Shown: positions 1 through 8,448, counted from the stretch's first letter. The stretch: 64,000 nt of DNA from CBDCXF01 sp965223755 (GCA_965223755.1 CBDCXF010000002.1:930001-994000), one strand, 5' to 3'. Numbers and translations: made by a program. Notes: a model not told the origin generated them from the sequence alone.

Positions 1-138
1 CCGCACCTGGCGCTTGCGAATGGGTGCGGCGACACCGAGATAAGACATCTCGGACTTCATGTAGGCCTGCATCTGCGGGGCCTTGTCCGGGTCGGCGGCT
101 TGCTCCAGCCGCGCGCGGACCTCCTTAGCCAGGATCAT
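1..138 (-). CDS. DNA alkylation repair protein (AlkD-like), N-terminal part only
   Basis: Only the first 46 codons lie in the window; the gene continues beyond the left edge. Visible stretches such as MQAYMKSEMSYLGV and APIRKRQVR match the N-terminus of AlkD-type proteins, HEAT-repeat glycosylases that remove bulky or cationic alkylated purines. The catalytic residues lie further on and cannot be checked. Its ATG (136-138) overlaps the TGA of the hydrolase gene upstream (ATGA), so the two are probably co-transcribed and translationally coupled. The family call rests on a short stretch and is therefore moderate. Confidence 0.65.
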   Translation of the reverse strand, partial: MILAKEVRARLEQAADPDKAPQMQAYMKSEMSYLGVAAPIRKRQVR

Positions 139-962
139 GAGGGTTTTTGCTCGGCGCGGTCGCCGATCCAGTTGGCGGCAACGTCGCAGATCTCATCCAT
201 AACTTGGGTATCCGTTCGTCCGCTCCGCTTGAGCACGTGAAAGCCATGATCTGCGCCTTCCACTTGGTGCAAAGACGCCCCTCGCAGGCCCTCCACAATC
301 GGACGTAGCAGCCGCAGGTCAGCCAACTTGTCTCGGGTTCCTTGCAGGAAGAGTTGCGGCACCGCGACCCGATCGAGGTGCGCCGCGCGGTCGGATCCGG
401 GCTTGTCTGTTGGGTGCAGTGGAAATCCAAAGTAGACCAATCCTCTCAATTCGGAGGGCCCTCTCAACTCGGAGGGCTGGGTTTGGGAGGACTGGGTTCG
501 AGAGGACTGGGTTCGGGAAGACTGGGTTCGGGAAGACTGGGGCCGAGAAGGCTGGGTCAGAGAAGGCTGGGTCCGGGAGGATCGAGTCTGGGCCGCCCAG
601 GCTGACGCCATGCGGCCGCCCAAAGACTTGCCGCCGGCAAAGACCGGCAAGTCCGGAAACTCCGCCAAGCTCCAAGCTACGGCTCCTGCTACGGCTTCCT
701 GCAAGACCGCGGGAGGATCCGGCCTTCCCCACCGCTTGCCGCTGGCTTTAAGCTTGGCCATGTAGGGAAACTGAAAACGGACGACCGCGATGCCGCGCCG
801 GCTCAGGCCTGCGCTCACCGCCTCCATGAACGAATGCTCCATGCCTGCTCCAGCGCCGTGGGCGAACACAAAAACGGCGCGGATTTTTGCAGGCCTTTTG
901 AGTAATAACCCCGCCTTCTCACCGCCAGGCACGAGAACTTCGCGGCGTGTCGTCACCCCCAT
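135..962 (-). CDS. alpha/beta hydrolase of the Tex30/KANL3 (dienelactone hydrolase-like) type
   Basis: 275 residues from the ATG at 960-962; longer versions would run into the divergent aldolase gene. Serine-hydrolase features appear in order: an oxyanion-type HGAGAG at 35-40, the nucleophile elbow GGKSLGG with Ser113, a likely acid at Asp211 (GTRDKL) and the catalytic His in GADHGFHV near 239. The substrate is unknown. Between the nucleophile strand and the next core strand (residues about 126-174) lies a low-complexity insert built of SRTQS-like pentapeptides and two SELRGP units. It is encoded by tandem repeats and probably forms a surface loop. The gene is coupled to the AlkD-like gene downstream. 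Confidence 0.75.
   Translation of the reverse strand: MGVTTRREVLVPGGEKAGLLLKRPAKIRAVFVFAHGAGAGMEHSFMEAVSAGLSRRGIAVVRFQFPYMAKLKASGKRWGRPDPPAVLQEAVAGAVAWSLAEFPDLPVFAGGKSLGGRMASAWAAQTRSSRTQPSLTQPSRPQSSRTQSSRTQSSRTQSSQTQPSELRGPSELRGLVYFGFPLHPTDKPGSDRAAHLDRVAVPQLFLQGTRDKLADLRLLRPIVEGLRGASLHQVEGADHGFHVLKRSGRTDTQVMDEICDVAANWIGDRAEQKPS
443..594. repeat. in-frame tandem repeats, 2 x 18 bp then 8 x 15 bp, inside the hydrolase gene
   Basis: Positions 443-478 hold two 18-bp units of the type CTCTCAATTCGGAGGGCC. Positions 475-594 hold eight 15-bp units of the type GACTGGGTTCGGGAA, two of them identical (505-519 and 520-534). Both unit lengths are multiples of three, so the hydrolase frame is kept and each unit adds five or six residues. 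There are no spacers, so this is a minisatellite and not a CRISPR. Confidence 0.9.
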
Positions 963-990
963 AAGATAACGCCCATAAGATACAAGCAGC

Positions 991-1674
991 ATGTCGGGTG
1001 AAGGCGTCATCCAGTTCCAACTGGAACACACCAATGCGGCGATTGATGCCGAGCTATCGAGCATTGGCGCCCTTGACGAGGCTTTTTGCCAGCTAGTGGC
1101 TTGGCGCGAGATTCTCGCGCGCACCCAGTTGGTCGGCCAGCATCCGGCGCGCTACGAAGGCTTCGGCTACGGCAATGCCAGTGTCCGCGTCGGCCGGCGC
1201 AGTGCCGGACGGGGACGGCGTGCCTTTCTCATTACTGGCACCCAGACTTCGGGCAAAGACCACCTCAAACTCGGCGACTGCGCCTTAGTGCGGCGTTACG
1301 ACACCGCGGGCAACCGGGTCGTCAGCAGCGGTCGAACCCGACCGTCCTCTGAAGCTCTCTCCCACGCCGCCGTCTACGACCTCGGCCCCCACATCCAAGC
1401 TGTGTTGCACGTTCATTCCCCGGTCCTTTGGTCCTCGGCAGCAGCGCTACGGATTCCCACCACCGACCCCGCCGCCACCTACGGCACACCGGCCATGGCG
1501 CAGGCCATCGCCCACTGCTATGCGCAAGGCCGTTTTGCCGAACGCCAAATCCTCGCCATGGGCGGACATGAAGACGGCATGGTCGCCTTCGGACGCTCCA
1601 TCGAAGAGGCGGGCCTGGTGCTGGTCAAGTGGCTGGGTCGAGCGTACAAACGACGCTGCTCAATCCCGTTTTGA
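991..1674 (+). CDS. class II aldolase/adducin-domain protein
   Basis: 227 residues, the usual size for this metal-dependent aldolase fold (fuculose-phosphate aldolase, ribulose-phosphate epimerase and relatives). Visible family motifs are GNAS at 61-64 (phosphate loop), SGKD at 87-90, PSSEALSHAAVY at 118-129 containing the candidate catalytic acid Glu121, the zinc-binding pair HVH at 140-142 and GGHEDG at 191-196 with the third His. The metal site looks intact. The substrate cannot be told from sequence. It is divergent from the hydrolase gene with only 28 bp between the chosen starts, so their promoters must overlap or lie inside the genes. Confidence 0.8.
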   Translation: MSGEGVIQFQLEHTNAAIDAELSSIGALDEAFCQLVAWREILARTQLVGQHPARYEGFGYGNASVRVGRRSAGRGRRAFLITGTQTSGKDHLKLGDCALVRRYDTAGNRVVSSGRTRPSSEALSHAAVYDLGPHIQAVLHVHSPVLWSSAAALRIPTTDPAATYGTPAMAQAIAHCYAQGRFAERQILAMGGHEDGMVAFGRSIEEAGLVLVKWLGRAYKRRCSIPF

Positions 1675-1751
1675 TCCCTGCTAACACTTTTCCTTCCGCT
1701 CCGTTGTAAGAAGTAGCGGAACCGAGTTCTCCGCCGCGAAAGGAGCCGATA

Positions 1752-2225
1752 ATGCCAGTTTGGGAAGCCATCGCCATGATCGCGACCACCGTCGCGCTTT
1801 TCGCCGCCGTCATCAGCGTCGTGCGCACGGTCTCTTTGGGACGCCGTCTCAAGGTCGCGGTCGAGAAGAAGAGTGAAATGCAACGGAAGATCCTCGACAA
1901 GTTTTCTAGCAGCGAGGAGCTGAATGACTTTCTCAACAGTGAAGCTGGTAAGGATTTCGTGGCCGCCGCCGAGCTGCCCGAATCGGTCGACAACCCTTAC
2001 TCATCCATCCTCAGGTCGGTGCGCGGCGGGATTCTTGCGGTCGCGCTCGGCGTCACCCTGTACTTGCTCGACGACCAAGTCGGTGGTGAAGGTCTCTTTG
2101 TAATCGGCATCCTTTTGGCCGTGGGCGGCGTTGCGGTCCTGTTTGCGGCTGCGGTGAGCTACTTTCTGTCGCAAAAGTGGGGGCTCTTGCGTTCCGAGTC
2201 GAGTGACGGAAACATGGCTTCGTGA
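1752..2225 (+). CDS. hypothetical membrane protein upstream of an ECF sigma factor
   Basis: 157 residues; the ATG is preceded by AAAGGAGCC. An N-terminal hydrophobic segment (about 3-25) is followed by a charged, helical stretch with a SSEELNDFLNSE motif, then two more hydrophobic segments (about 93-110 and 117-142). I do not recognise a named family. It overlaps the sigma-factor start by 4 bp, so the two are translated together. That coupling suggests a role in sensing or in holding the sigma factor at the membrane, but no recognised anti-sigma domain is visible. Confidence 0.65.
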   Translation: MPVWEAIAMIATTVALFAAVISVVRTVSLGRRLKVAVEKKSEMQRKILDKFSSSEELNDFLNSEAGKDFVAAAELPESVDNPYSSILRSVRGGILAVALGVTLYLLDDQVGGEGLFVIGILLAVGGVAVLFAAAVSYFLSQKWGLLRSESSDGNMAS

Positions 2226-2806
2226 CGGCAGCATCCTTTGCTCTCACCCAGGCCGATGGAGGTCTCCCCCGACGGGCTGAGGATCGTTCCCGGTCGACGA
2301 CACGGCCTTTTGATGAGCACGAGTTCCATCGCGTTTACGACACCAACGCCGCCGCTCTGCTGCGCTATCTCGTCCGTTCGACCAGCAATCGAGACTTAGC
2401 CGAAGACCTCCTCCAGGAGGCCTTCTATCGCTATGTGCGCTCCTCGTTTCGAGGCGAGTCGGAAGAGCACCGTCGCCGATTTTTGTTCAAAGTTGCCAGC
2501 AATTTGGTCGTCGACCACTATCGCCGAAGACGCCCGCATCGGGTTCCCCTGGAGGAAGCTTCGGCCGCAGCCTCACCCGACCGTGATGTCCTCAGAGCTG
2601 ATCTCCCTGGTCTCCTGGCGCGGCTTTCGGTGCGCGACCGACAACTTCTCTGGCTCGCTCACGTCGAAGGCTTCAGCCACAAAGAGGTCGGCCACTTTCT
2701 CAAGCTCAAGCCGGACAGCGTGCGCCCCGCTCTTTTTCGCGCTCGCAAACGTTTGGCGGAAATCCTCTCCGACCAGGGCATCGGCCCGGAGGTGCTGGGA
2801 CAATGA
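2222..2806 (+). CDS. ECF-type RNA polymerase sigma factor
   Basis: 194 residues from a GTG that overlaps the upstream stop codon. Sigma region 2 is clear (about 38-80, including DLAEDLLQEAFYRYVR), as is region 4 (about 135-185, LSVRDRQLLWLAHVEGFSHK followed by a helix-turn-helix ending in ALFRARKRLAEIL). Regions 1 and 3 are absent, as expected for ECF (sigma-70 group 4) factors. The flanking genes both encode membrane proteins and overlap it by 4 bp on each side. The usual arrangement is that one of them restrains the sigma factor, but the classical zinc anti-sigma HxxxCxxC motif is missing from both. Confidence 0.9.
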   Translation: MTAASFALTQADGGLPRRAEDRSRSTTRPFDEHEFHRVYDTNAAALLRYLVRSTSNRDLAEDLLQEAFYRYVRSSFRGESEEHRRRFLFKVASNLVVDHYRRRRPHRVPLEEASAAASPDRDVLRADLPGLLARLSVRDRQLLWLAHVEGFSHKEVGHFLKLKPDSVRPALFRARKRLAEILSDQGIGPEVLGQ

Positions 2807-3201
2807 GAGGCCAGCTTGATCCGCGTCCTGCAAACCTCGCGGCCGACAACGGGGACCTTGCCCACCAATTCTTCAGTCGGTTGGCCGAAGAACCGCCACC
2901 TCGGCCGGCCCCTGCCGCCGAACAATGGCTCGTGATTCAGCGGCGGCTCGACGAAGATCGGCGGCGACGCGCCCTGCTGCCGCTGCGTTGGACACGCAAC
3001 CTCGTTCTTCTAGCGGCTCCACTCGCGGCCTACTTTCTGTGGCCGCAAGGCACCACCTTGCAGCAGCTTTTCTCTCCTCTTTCGTTTGATTGGAGTTCGC
3101 CGTTGGACCTCTTGCTCAGCACCCGGGTAGTGTTGATCCTAGCTCTGGCTGTTATGGCGGCGGTGTTTTGGCTCGAGGGCGAGAAGTGGATCGAGTCTTG
3201 A
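2803..3201 (+). CDS. small membrane protein, candidate anti-sigma partner
   Basis: 132 residues. The ATG overlaps the sigma-factor stop (ATGA), pointing to translational coupling. The first 70 residues are polar and include AHQFFSRLAEEPPPRP and a basic DEDRRRRALL stretch. Two hydrophobic segments follow (about 65-83 and 106-123). The layout, a cytoplasmic N-terminus plus membrane anchor directly after an ECF sigma gene, fits an anti-sigma or sigma-tethering protein. This is inference from position only; I see no conserved anti-sigma motif. Confidence 0.6.
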   Translation: MRGQLDPRPANLAADNGDLAHQFFSRLAEEPPPRPAPAAEQWLVIQRRLDEDRRRRALLPLRWTRNLVLLAAPLAAYFLWPQGTTLQQLFSPLSFDWSSPLDLLLSTRVVLILALAVMAAVFWLEGEKWIES

Positions 3202-3267
3202 TCTAGCGGATCATCGCTCCAGAGCTTGAGGCCGCTTGGGCTAGGATCTAGCTTAAGGAGGTTTCCC

Positions 3268-3717
3268 ATGAATTGGAAACTCATCGTCCTCGGTGGTTTG
3301 GCCTTTTGGATCGTTACCAACTTGGCGAGTTTCGCCACTGGTCCCTTGATCCATGAGGGCGTTTTGGATGAGAGCTATCGCGCCAATGAAGCTTTCTGGC
3401 TTCCCGCCCTCAACCAAGACCCCCCCGACATGGCTGCCATGATGCCAACATGGCTGCGCAACTCATTTATCTCCAGCCTGGTGTTCGCGGCCATTTATGG
3501 CGTCGTCTTCCGTTGTTTGGGCGCTCCCGGCTGGCGGAGAGGGTTGAGCTTCGGGCTAATGCTGGCGGTGATCGCTGCGGTGACCTACCTGAATTTCAGC
3601 GGCCTTTTCAATCTGCCCTCCGATATCTGGCTGTGGTGGGCGATCGAGGCGGTGGTCATCTATGCGATTGGAGGGGCGGTACTCGGCTGGGTCGGCGAAC
3701 GTTTTTGCGACGCTTGA
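3268..3717 (+). CDS. hypothetical four-segment membrane protein
   Basis: 149 residues. The ATG at 3268 was chosen over an upstream in-frame start because TAAGGAGG sits 7 bases before it. Hydrophobic segments lie at about 3-22, 65-85, 92-110 and 120-142, with a soluble loop carrying GPLIHEGVLDESYRANE between the first two. It resembles small integral proteins often annotated as hypothetical in Acidobacteriota and Bacteroidota. No function is assigned. The next gene begins inside its stop codon. Confidence 0.7.
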   Translation: MNWKLIVLGGLAFWIVTNLASFATGPLIHEGVLDESYRANEAFWLPALNQDPPDMAAMMPTWLRNSFISSLVFAAIYGVVFRCLGAPGWRRGLSFGLMLAVIAAVTYLNFSGLFNLPSDIWLWWAIEAVVIYAIGGAVLGWVGERFCDA

Positions 3718-4187
3718 TCGGCTCCGTCCTCGCGGTCATCGCACTGCTTGCGCTCGCCCTTGCGGTCTCGCTCCTGGTGAGAGCGCGAGGTTCTGAAGGA
3801 AAACCGCCCGGTGAACGCTTCGCCGCCTGTCCGGCAAAGCCCAATTGCGTGTCGTCGCTGGCCAAAGGAGCGTCGCACAGCATAGAGCCGCTGTCCTTTT
3901 CTGGCGACGCGGATGCAGCCTGGGGTCGCCTCAAAAGAACCGTAGTCCAACTGCCGCGGACAACACTGGTGGTCGACGAAGACGACTACCTGGCTTTCGA
4001 GTGCCGCAGCGCAGTGTTCGGCTTCATTGACGATGTCGAGGTCGCCAGGTCTCCTGGTGCGACTCACTTTGACATCCGCTCTGCCTCACGGATCGGGCAC
4101 TCCGACCTAGGCGTCAATCGAAAACGGGTTGAAGCGATTCGCGCTGCGTTCGGCACACGAGAATCAACAAGTGCCGGAACTCCCTGA
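3714..4187 (+). CDS. DUF1499 family protein
   Basis: 157 residues if it starts at the TTG (3714-3716) that overlaps the previous stop; no better start is visible. An N-terminal hydrophobic segment (about 2-22) precedes a soluble DUF1499 domain with its recognisable ends, CPAKPNCVSSLA near residue 41 and SRIGHSDLGVNRKRVEAIR near 125. The biochemical role of DUF1499 is unknown. The gene overlaps mutM by 17 bp. Confidence 0.75.
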   Translation: MIGSVLAVIALLALALAVSLLVRARGSEGKPPGERFAACPAKPNCVSSLAKGASHSIEPLSFSGDADAAWGRLKRTVVQLPRTTLVVDEDDYLAFECRSAVFGFIDDVEVARSPGATHFDIRSASRIGHSDLGVNRKRVEAIRAAFGTRESTSAGTP

Positions 4188-5085
4188 CATCGAGGCGTAC
4201 TGCGCCGCGCTACGCCCGCGCCTGGTGGGCGAGGAGCTCAACCAGATACGCCTCCGCAGCCCGTTTGTCCTGAGGTCGGTCGACCCACCGCTTTCGGCAG
4301 TGAACGGCCAGATGGTGAAGAGCATTGACCGCCTGGGCAAAAGGATCGTCGTTGGCTTCGATGGCGATCTGTTCCTGGTCTTTCACCTCATGATCGCCGG
4401 TCGATTAAGGTGGCGAGATAGCGGCAAAGACGCTCCTTCGCTCAAGGGTCGCAGTCTTTTGGCCCGTTTCGATTTCTCCTCGGGATGGTTGAGCCTCACT
4501 GAAGCTGCAAAAGAGAAAAGGGCGGCGCTGCATGTGGTCCAGGGGCGCCATGCGCTCAGCCGCCATGACCCGGGAGGCCTCGAAGTGCTGGCGGCGACCG
4601 CAGAAGAGTTCGCGGCCCGCCTGCGCCAGGAGAACCACACCCTCAAACGCGCCCTCACCGACCCCAGGCTTTTCTCGGGCATTGGCAATGCTTATTCGGA
4701 CGAGATCCTGCACCACGCTCAACTCTCGCCGGTGACCTGGACCTCCCGTCTCAATGAAGATCAAGTCTCAACGCTTTTTTCCAGTACGGTTTCGGTTTTG
4801 ACGGAATGGCGAAACCGATTGGCGGCCGAAGCCGAAACCGCTTTCCCAAAGAAAGTCACCGCCTTTCGACCCGAGATGGTGGTTCATGGCAAGTACAACC
4901 AACCCTGCCCTCGTTGCGGCCACGCGGTGCAGCGAATCGTCTACGCGTCCAACGAGACCAACTACTGCGCGGCCTGTCAGACCGGAGGCAAGCTGCTCGC
5001 CGACCGCAACTTGTCTCGATTGCTCAAGGCTGACTGGCCCAAAACCCTCGAAGAACTCGAATTGGCGCGAATAGAGCCGCCCTAG
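4171..5085 (+). CDS. mutM: formamidopyrimidine-DNA glycosylase family protein (Fpg/Nei)
   Basis: 304 residues. The GTG at 4171 is chosen because it puts Pro-Glu directly after the initiator (PELPDIE), the catalytic N-terminal proline and glutamate of this family. The H2TH region contains SGIGNAYSDEILHHAQLSP. The C-terminus has a four-Cys zinc finger (CPRCG near 250, CAAC near 269), as in Fpg. The protein should excise oxidised purines such as 8-oxoguanine and nick the strand. PELPDIE instead of PELPEVE and the divergent finger leave Fpg versus Nei-type specificity open. Confidence 0.85.
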   Translation: MPELPDIEAYCAALRPRLVGEELNQIRLRSPFVLRSVDPPLSAVNGQMVKSIDRLGKRIVVGFDGDLFLVFHLMIAGRLRWRDSGKDAPSLKGRSLLARFDFSSGWLSLTEAAKEKRAALHVVQGRHALSRHDPGGLEVLAATAEEFAARLRQENHTLKRALTDPRLFSGIGNAYSDEILHHAQLSPVTWTSRLNEDQVSTLFSSTVSVLTEWRNRLAAEAETAFPKKVTAFRPEMVVHGKYNQPCPRCGHAVQRIVYASNETNYCAACQTGGKLLADRNLSRLLKADWPKTLEELELARIEPP

Positions 5086-5107
5086 CGGTTGTAAGATCCG
5101 CTCCTTC

Positions 5108-5134
5108 GCCGCCGCATGGCGGCACTCTTTTTTT
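5108..5134 (+). terminator. rho-independent terminator after mutM
   Basis: GCCGCC (5108-5113), loop GCAT, GGCGGC (5118-5123), then ACTC and seven T residues (5128-5134). It lies 22 bp after the mutM stop and just before the ribosome binding site of the DUF481 gene, so it should separate the two transcripts or attenuate read-through. Confidence 0.75.
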
Positions 5135-5146
5135 GAGGGAACTGCG

Positions 5147-5893
5147 ATGAAGTTGAAATCGATAGGGGTTGCTCTGTTGCTGAGTTCAGCCCTTGCCGCA
5201 CAGGAGCCCTCGAGCCCCACGGCTGAGATCGCGGGCGAGTCCACCGATCCAAGTTGGACCGGCCAAGGAGAACTCGGCCTCGTTGCGACCAGCGGCAACA
5301 CCGACACCACGACACTCAACCTGGGTCTTGTCCTGGGACGGGAGGCGGAGAAGTGGCGTCATCGCTTCGGCCTCGCTCTTCTTCGCGCCGACGACCAAGG
5401 AGTGGATACCGCCGATCGCTTGGTGGGTGAATGGCAAACCGACTACTTGCTCAACCAGTATTCCTATCTGTTTGCAGCGGCTCGGCACGACGCGGACGAG
5501 TTCAGTGGATTTGACTATCAACAGACGCTGGCGGTCGGGTACGGCCGCGCACTCCTGGATTCGGAGGCGCAGACCCTCAAGGTCGAGCTGGGTCCCGGCT
5601 TCCGCCGCATCAAGAATGCGCTGACTCGTGAGACGGAAAGTGAAGTCATCGCCCGCGGGCTGCTTGAGTACAGCCGCACTTTGACCGTTTCAACAACGAT
5701 CGCCAACCGGCTTCTGATCGAGTCTGGAAGCAGCAACACTCTGGTCGAAAACGACGCGGCGCTGACGGTGGCGATTAACGACGACTTTGCTCTCGCCGTC
5801 AGTGTCGCGGTTCGCCACAACACCGACGCACCGGAGGGGATCGAGCAAACCGACACCCTCACAACAGCGAGCCTTGTTTACTCGTTCGACTGA
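5147..5893 (+). CDS. DUF481 family outer-membrane beta-barrel protein (YdiY-like)
   Basis: 248 residues with a signal peptide (MKLKSIGVALLLSSALAAQ, cleavage near 19). The mature part starts with the DUF481 hallmark GELGLVATSGNTDTTTLNLG, followed by alternating amphipathic strands, and ends in a C-terminal phenylalanine-containing strand (SLVYSFD), typical of outer-membrane barrels. The family is often annotated as salt-induced outer-membrane protein; its function is not established. GAGGGA lies before the ATG. Confidence 0.85.
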   Translation: MKLKSIGVALLLSSALAAQEPSSPTAEIAGESTDPSWTGQGELGLVATSGNTDTTTLNLGLVLGREAEKWRHRFGLALLRADDQGVDTADRLVGEWQTDYLLNQYSYLFAAARHDADEFSGFDYQQTLAVGYGRALLDSEAQTLKVELGPGFRRIKNALTRETESEVIARGLLEYSRTLTVSTTIANRLLIESGSSNTLVENDAALTVAINDDFALAVSVAVRHNTDAPEGIEQTDTLTTASLVYSFD

Positions 5894-5896
5894 CCT

Positions 5897-8254
5897 CTAT
5901 TCGTTCGACGAGTTGGGTGCTGCGGCCAGTAGCTCGGCGAATTCAGAGGCTTGCGTCGTCGGCTTCCTGCAAGTTCCCGCCTGGCAGACGTAGGCGGTAG
6001 CTTCGCCATCGATCGCGTACTTGCCGGCCAGCACTGGAAAGATCGTCGCCTGTCGCTTGAGGTCATCCCCTTCGACAGCTTGCAGCAGCACCAAGTGGGG
6101 TCGAAACTGGTCTCGCAGCACGGCTCGAAATGGCTCCAGTTCGGACAGATTGTGCGGCGCCACCAGCACCACTTCTTTGGGCTCGGCGTGGCGAAAGTCG
6201 AGCGCAGTGAGTAGCTCGGACAGTGCTGTCGGCGCGCGTTGCAATCGCCCTGAGAGAGCCTTGAACAGAGCGTCGGCGCGCTGCCGATAGGAATCCTCTC
6301 CTGTCATCTCGGACCAGCGCAACAGGTTCATGGCCGCGATCGAGTTGCCGCTCGGTTCGGCGCCATCGTAAGAGGGTTTCTCGCGGGCAAGGAGTTGTTC
6401 GCCATCGTCGGCGGTGAGGAAGTAGCCGCCGGCGGTCGCGTCCCAAAAACGCTCATCGAGAGCCGCCTGAAGATCTCGCGCTTGCTCCGCCCACTCCACT
6501 TCGCCGCTCGCTTCGTAGAGGTCCAGCAGCCCCGCGATCAAGAAAGCGTAGTCATCCAGGACTCCGGACCCGCCCACCTGTTCTTTGCGATAAACACGGT
6601 GCAGGCGATTTCCGTCCACAAGGTGTGCGGTCGCGAAACTCGCGGCGCGCTTGGCGCGCTGCACCAGTTGCGGTTCGGCCAGGGCCATTCCGGAACGAGC
6701 AAAGGCTGAGATCGCCAGACCGTTCCAAGAGGTCAGGATCTTGTCGTCAAACAAGGGGGCCGGTCGGCGGGCACGCGCCTCCCGGAGCTCTCTTCTTAAG
6801 CTCTCCTCGTCATCGAAGGGTCCGGGACGATTCACCGATAAGTGAAATATAGACCGGCCTTCAAGGTGTCCTGCTTCCGTCACTTGGTATTTTTCAATGA
6901 TCCTTTTTGCTTTGGCCGGATCTAGCGCCGCCAGTAGTTCATCTGGCGTCCAAGTGAAGAACCAACCCTCTTCCATTTCCCCCTCAGCATTGCGGCTGTC
7001 GGCGTCGGTGGCAGAGAAGAAGCCGCCTTCCAGAGCCGACATTTCGCGATCCAAGTAAGCCAGCACGTCGCGGGCGATCGTGGCCAAGGCCGAATCTCCG
7101 CTAGCTTGAAACGCCTCGACATAGGCCGGCACCAACAGGGCGTTGTCGTAGAGCATTTTTTCGAAATGTGGCACCAGCCATTGGCGGTCGGTCGAGTAGC
7201 GGTGGAAGCCACCGCCGAGTTGGTCGTACATTCCGCTCGCAGCCATCGCGTGTAGCGTGTGGATCACCATCTCCAAATAGGAATGCTCGGCGTCTTGGGC
7301 CGTAGCGCGCAGCATCAGTCGCGCCGGCAGATGGCTGGGAAATTTAGGCGCCTGCTTGAGGCCACCATATTCGTGGTCGTAGCGGCCCGCGTAGGTCGCC
7401 GCGGCGGTACCGATCAACTCCGGGCCGGGAACGTTGTCGTCAACTGCCGCGAGCTCCCCCAGCATCGATTGCACCCGCTCGACCAAAGACTGGGAAACCT
7501 GGTCCACACGGTCGCGCTGGTTGGCGTAGGCATCGCGCAACAAGCTGAGCTGAGTTAAGAACCCCGTTCGGGTGCCGCGGTCTCCGTCTCGAGGAGGAAT
7601 GTACGTAGCGGCGTGGAAAGGTTTGCCCCCAGGAGTCAGCCACACCGTCATCGGCCAACCCCCTGCGCCGGTCATCGCCTGCACCGCGGCCATGTAAAGC
7701 GAATCCACATCCGGTCGTTCCTCTCGGTCTACTTTGATCGCAACATAGTAGCGGTTGAGAAACTCGGCGATCTCCAAGTCCTCAAAGGATTCCTCCTCCA
7801 TGATGTGACACCAATGGCAGGTCGAGTATCCAATCGATAGCAAGATCGGACGGTCGAGCTCCTTGGCGGTATCGAAGGCTTCGTCGCCCCAGGGATACCA
7901 ATTCACTGGGTTGTGCGCATGCTGCAGGAGATAGGGACTTGCCTCGTTGATTAACCGATTTATAAATTGTGCGGAGCCGTCTGCATTTAGGTGGCGCGTG
8001 CGCGGCCGGTAATCTTCCCCGTGTGTCGCCACTGCAGCAGCCAGTTTTTGCGCGAACTCCTCGGTTACGGGATCGGCTCCGGGATGGGTCGTGATCGTCA
8101 CCTTGCCTTCGGTTGAGGAGCGGTCTTCGGTTGAGGAGCGGTCTTCGGCTGAGGAGCGCAAGGTGAGAACCACAGCGCACAAGACACCCACGCCGGCCCA
8201 GGACAATGTTCGCCGCAGTCGCTCACCGATCAGTAATTTGCCTTGGTGGGACAC
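5897..8254 (-). CDS. thioredoxin-domain protein, YyaL/SSP411 (DUF255) family, exported form
   Basis: 785 residues from a GTG. A membrane-spanning or signal segment (about 17-34) is followed by a short low-complexity linker (SSAEDRSSTEDRSSTEGK), the thioredoxin-like DUF255 domain with the redox motif STCHWCHIM (Cys146, Cys149), and a long alpha/alpha-barrel domain with GGGFHRYSTDRQW and FEKMLYDNALL. The family is widespread; its substrate is unsettled. Most homologues are cytosolic, so the N-terminal export signal is a noteworthy difference. It is the last gene of a minus-strand run following fdhA, the PLP decarboxylase and a 72-aa protein, with overlaps at the last two junctions. Confidence 0.85.
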   Translation of the reverse strand: MSHQGKLLIGERLRRTLSWAGVGVLCAVVLTLRSSAEDRSSTEDRSSTEGKVTITTHPGADPVTEEFAQKLAAAVATHGEDYRPRTRHLNADGSAQFINRLINEASPYLLQHAHNPVNWYPWGDEAFDTAKELDRPILLSIGYSTCHWCHIMEEESFEDLEIAEFLNRYYVAIKVDREERPDVDSLYMAAVQAMTGAGGWPMTVWLTPGGKPFHAATYIPPRDGDRGTRTGFLTQLSLLRDAYANQRDRVDQVSQSLVERVQSMLGELAAVDDNVPGPELIGTAAATYAGRYDHEYGGLKQAPKFPSHLPARLMLRATAQDAEHSYLEMVIHTLHAMAASGMYDQLGGGFHRYSTDRQWLVPHFEKMLYDNALLVPAYVEAFQASGDSALATIARDVLAYLDREMSALEGGFFSATDADSRNAEGEMEEGWFFTWTPDELLAALDPAKAKRIIEKYQVTEAGHLEGRSIFHLSVNRPGPFDDEESLRRELREARARRPAPLFDDKILTSWNGLAISAFARSGMALAEPQLVQRAKRAASFATAHLVDGNRLHRVYRKEQVGGSGVLDDYAFLIAGLLDLYEASGEVEWAEQARDLQAALDERFWDATAGGYFLTADDGEQLLAREKPSYDGAEPSGNSIAAMNLLRWSEMTGEDSYRQRADALFKALSGRLQRAPTALSELLTALDFRHAEPKEVVLVAPHNLSELEPFRAVLRDQFRPHLVLLQAVEGDDLKRQATIFPVLAGKYAIDGEATAYVCQAGTCRKPTTQASEFAELLAAAPNSSNE
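8107..8160. repeat. in-frame 3 x 18-bp tandem repeat behind the signal segment of the YyaL-like gene
   Basis: Three units of the type CTTCGGTTGAGGAGCGGT (8107-8124, 8125-8142, 8143-8160); the first two are identical. They encode repeated RSSTED-like hexapeptides between the membrane segment and the folded domain. Confidence 0.85.
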
Positions 8255-8448
8255 AGAGACTCTTTGTACTCCCGCACTTTGCGGCGGATCAAGCGCCTGG
8301 TTCGCCAGCGCTCGATGAATGAATCACTGGCGAGAGCTTCGATGTGGCGTTCTTCCAGCCGACGCCGATAACTAGCGATCTCCTCACAATGCTCTCGCAC
8401 CAGAATATTTCGGCCTTGCTCCACCAAACTGACATCATGCTCGCTCAC
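8230..8448 (-). CDS. small basic helical protein of unknown function
   Basis: 72 residues, rich in Arg, Glu and Lys and predicted to be helical throughout (YRRRLEERHIEALASDSFIE, then RWRTRRLIRRKVREYKESL). The GTG overlaps the stop of the decarboxylase gene (GTGA), and its 3' end overlaps the YyaL-like start by 25 bp. This tight packing argues that it is a real translated gene. No family is recognised. An ATG at codon 5 is an alternative start. Confidence 0.6.
   Translation of the reverse strand: MSEHDVSLVEQGRNILVREHCEEIASYRRRLEERHIEALASDSFIERWRTRRLIRRKVREYKESLCPTKANY

Noticed and set aside
475..594. CRISPR array
   Set aside because: The 15-bp units are directly adjacent with no unique spacers, no palindromic repeats of CRISPR length and no cas genes; the array is in frame inside a hydrolase gene.
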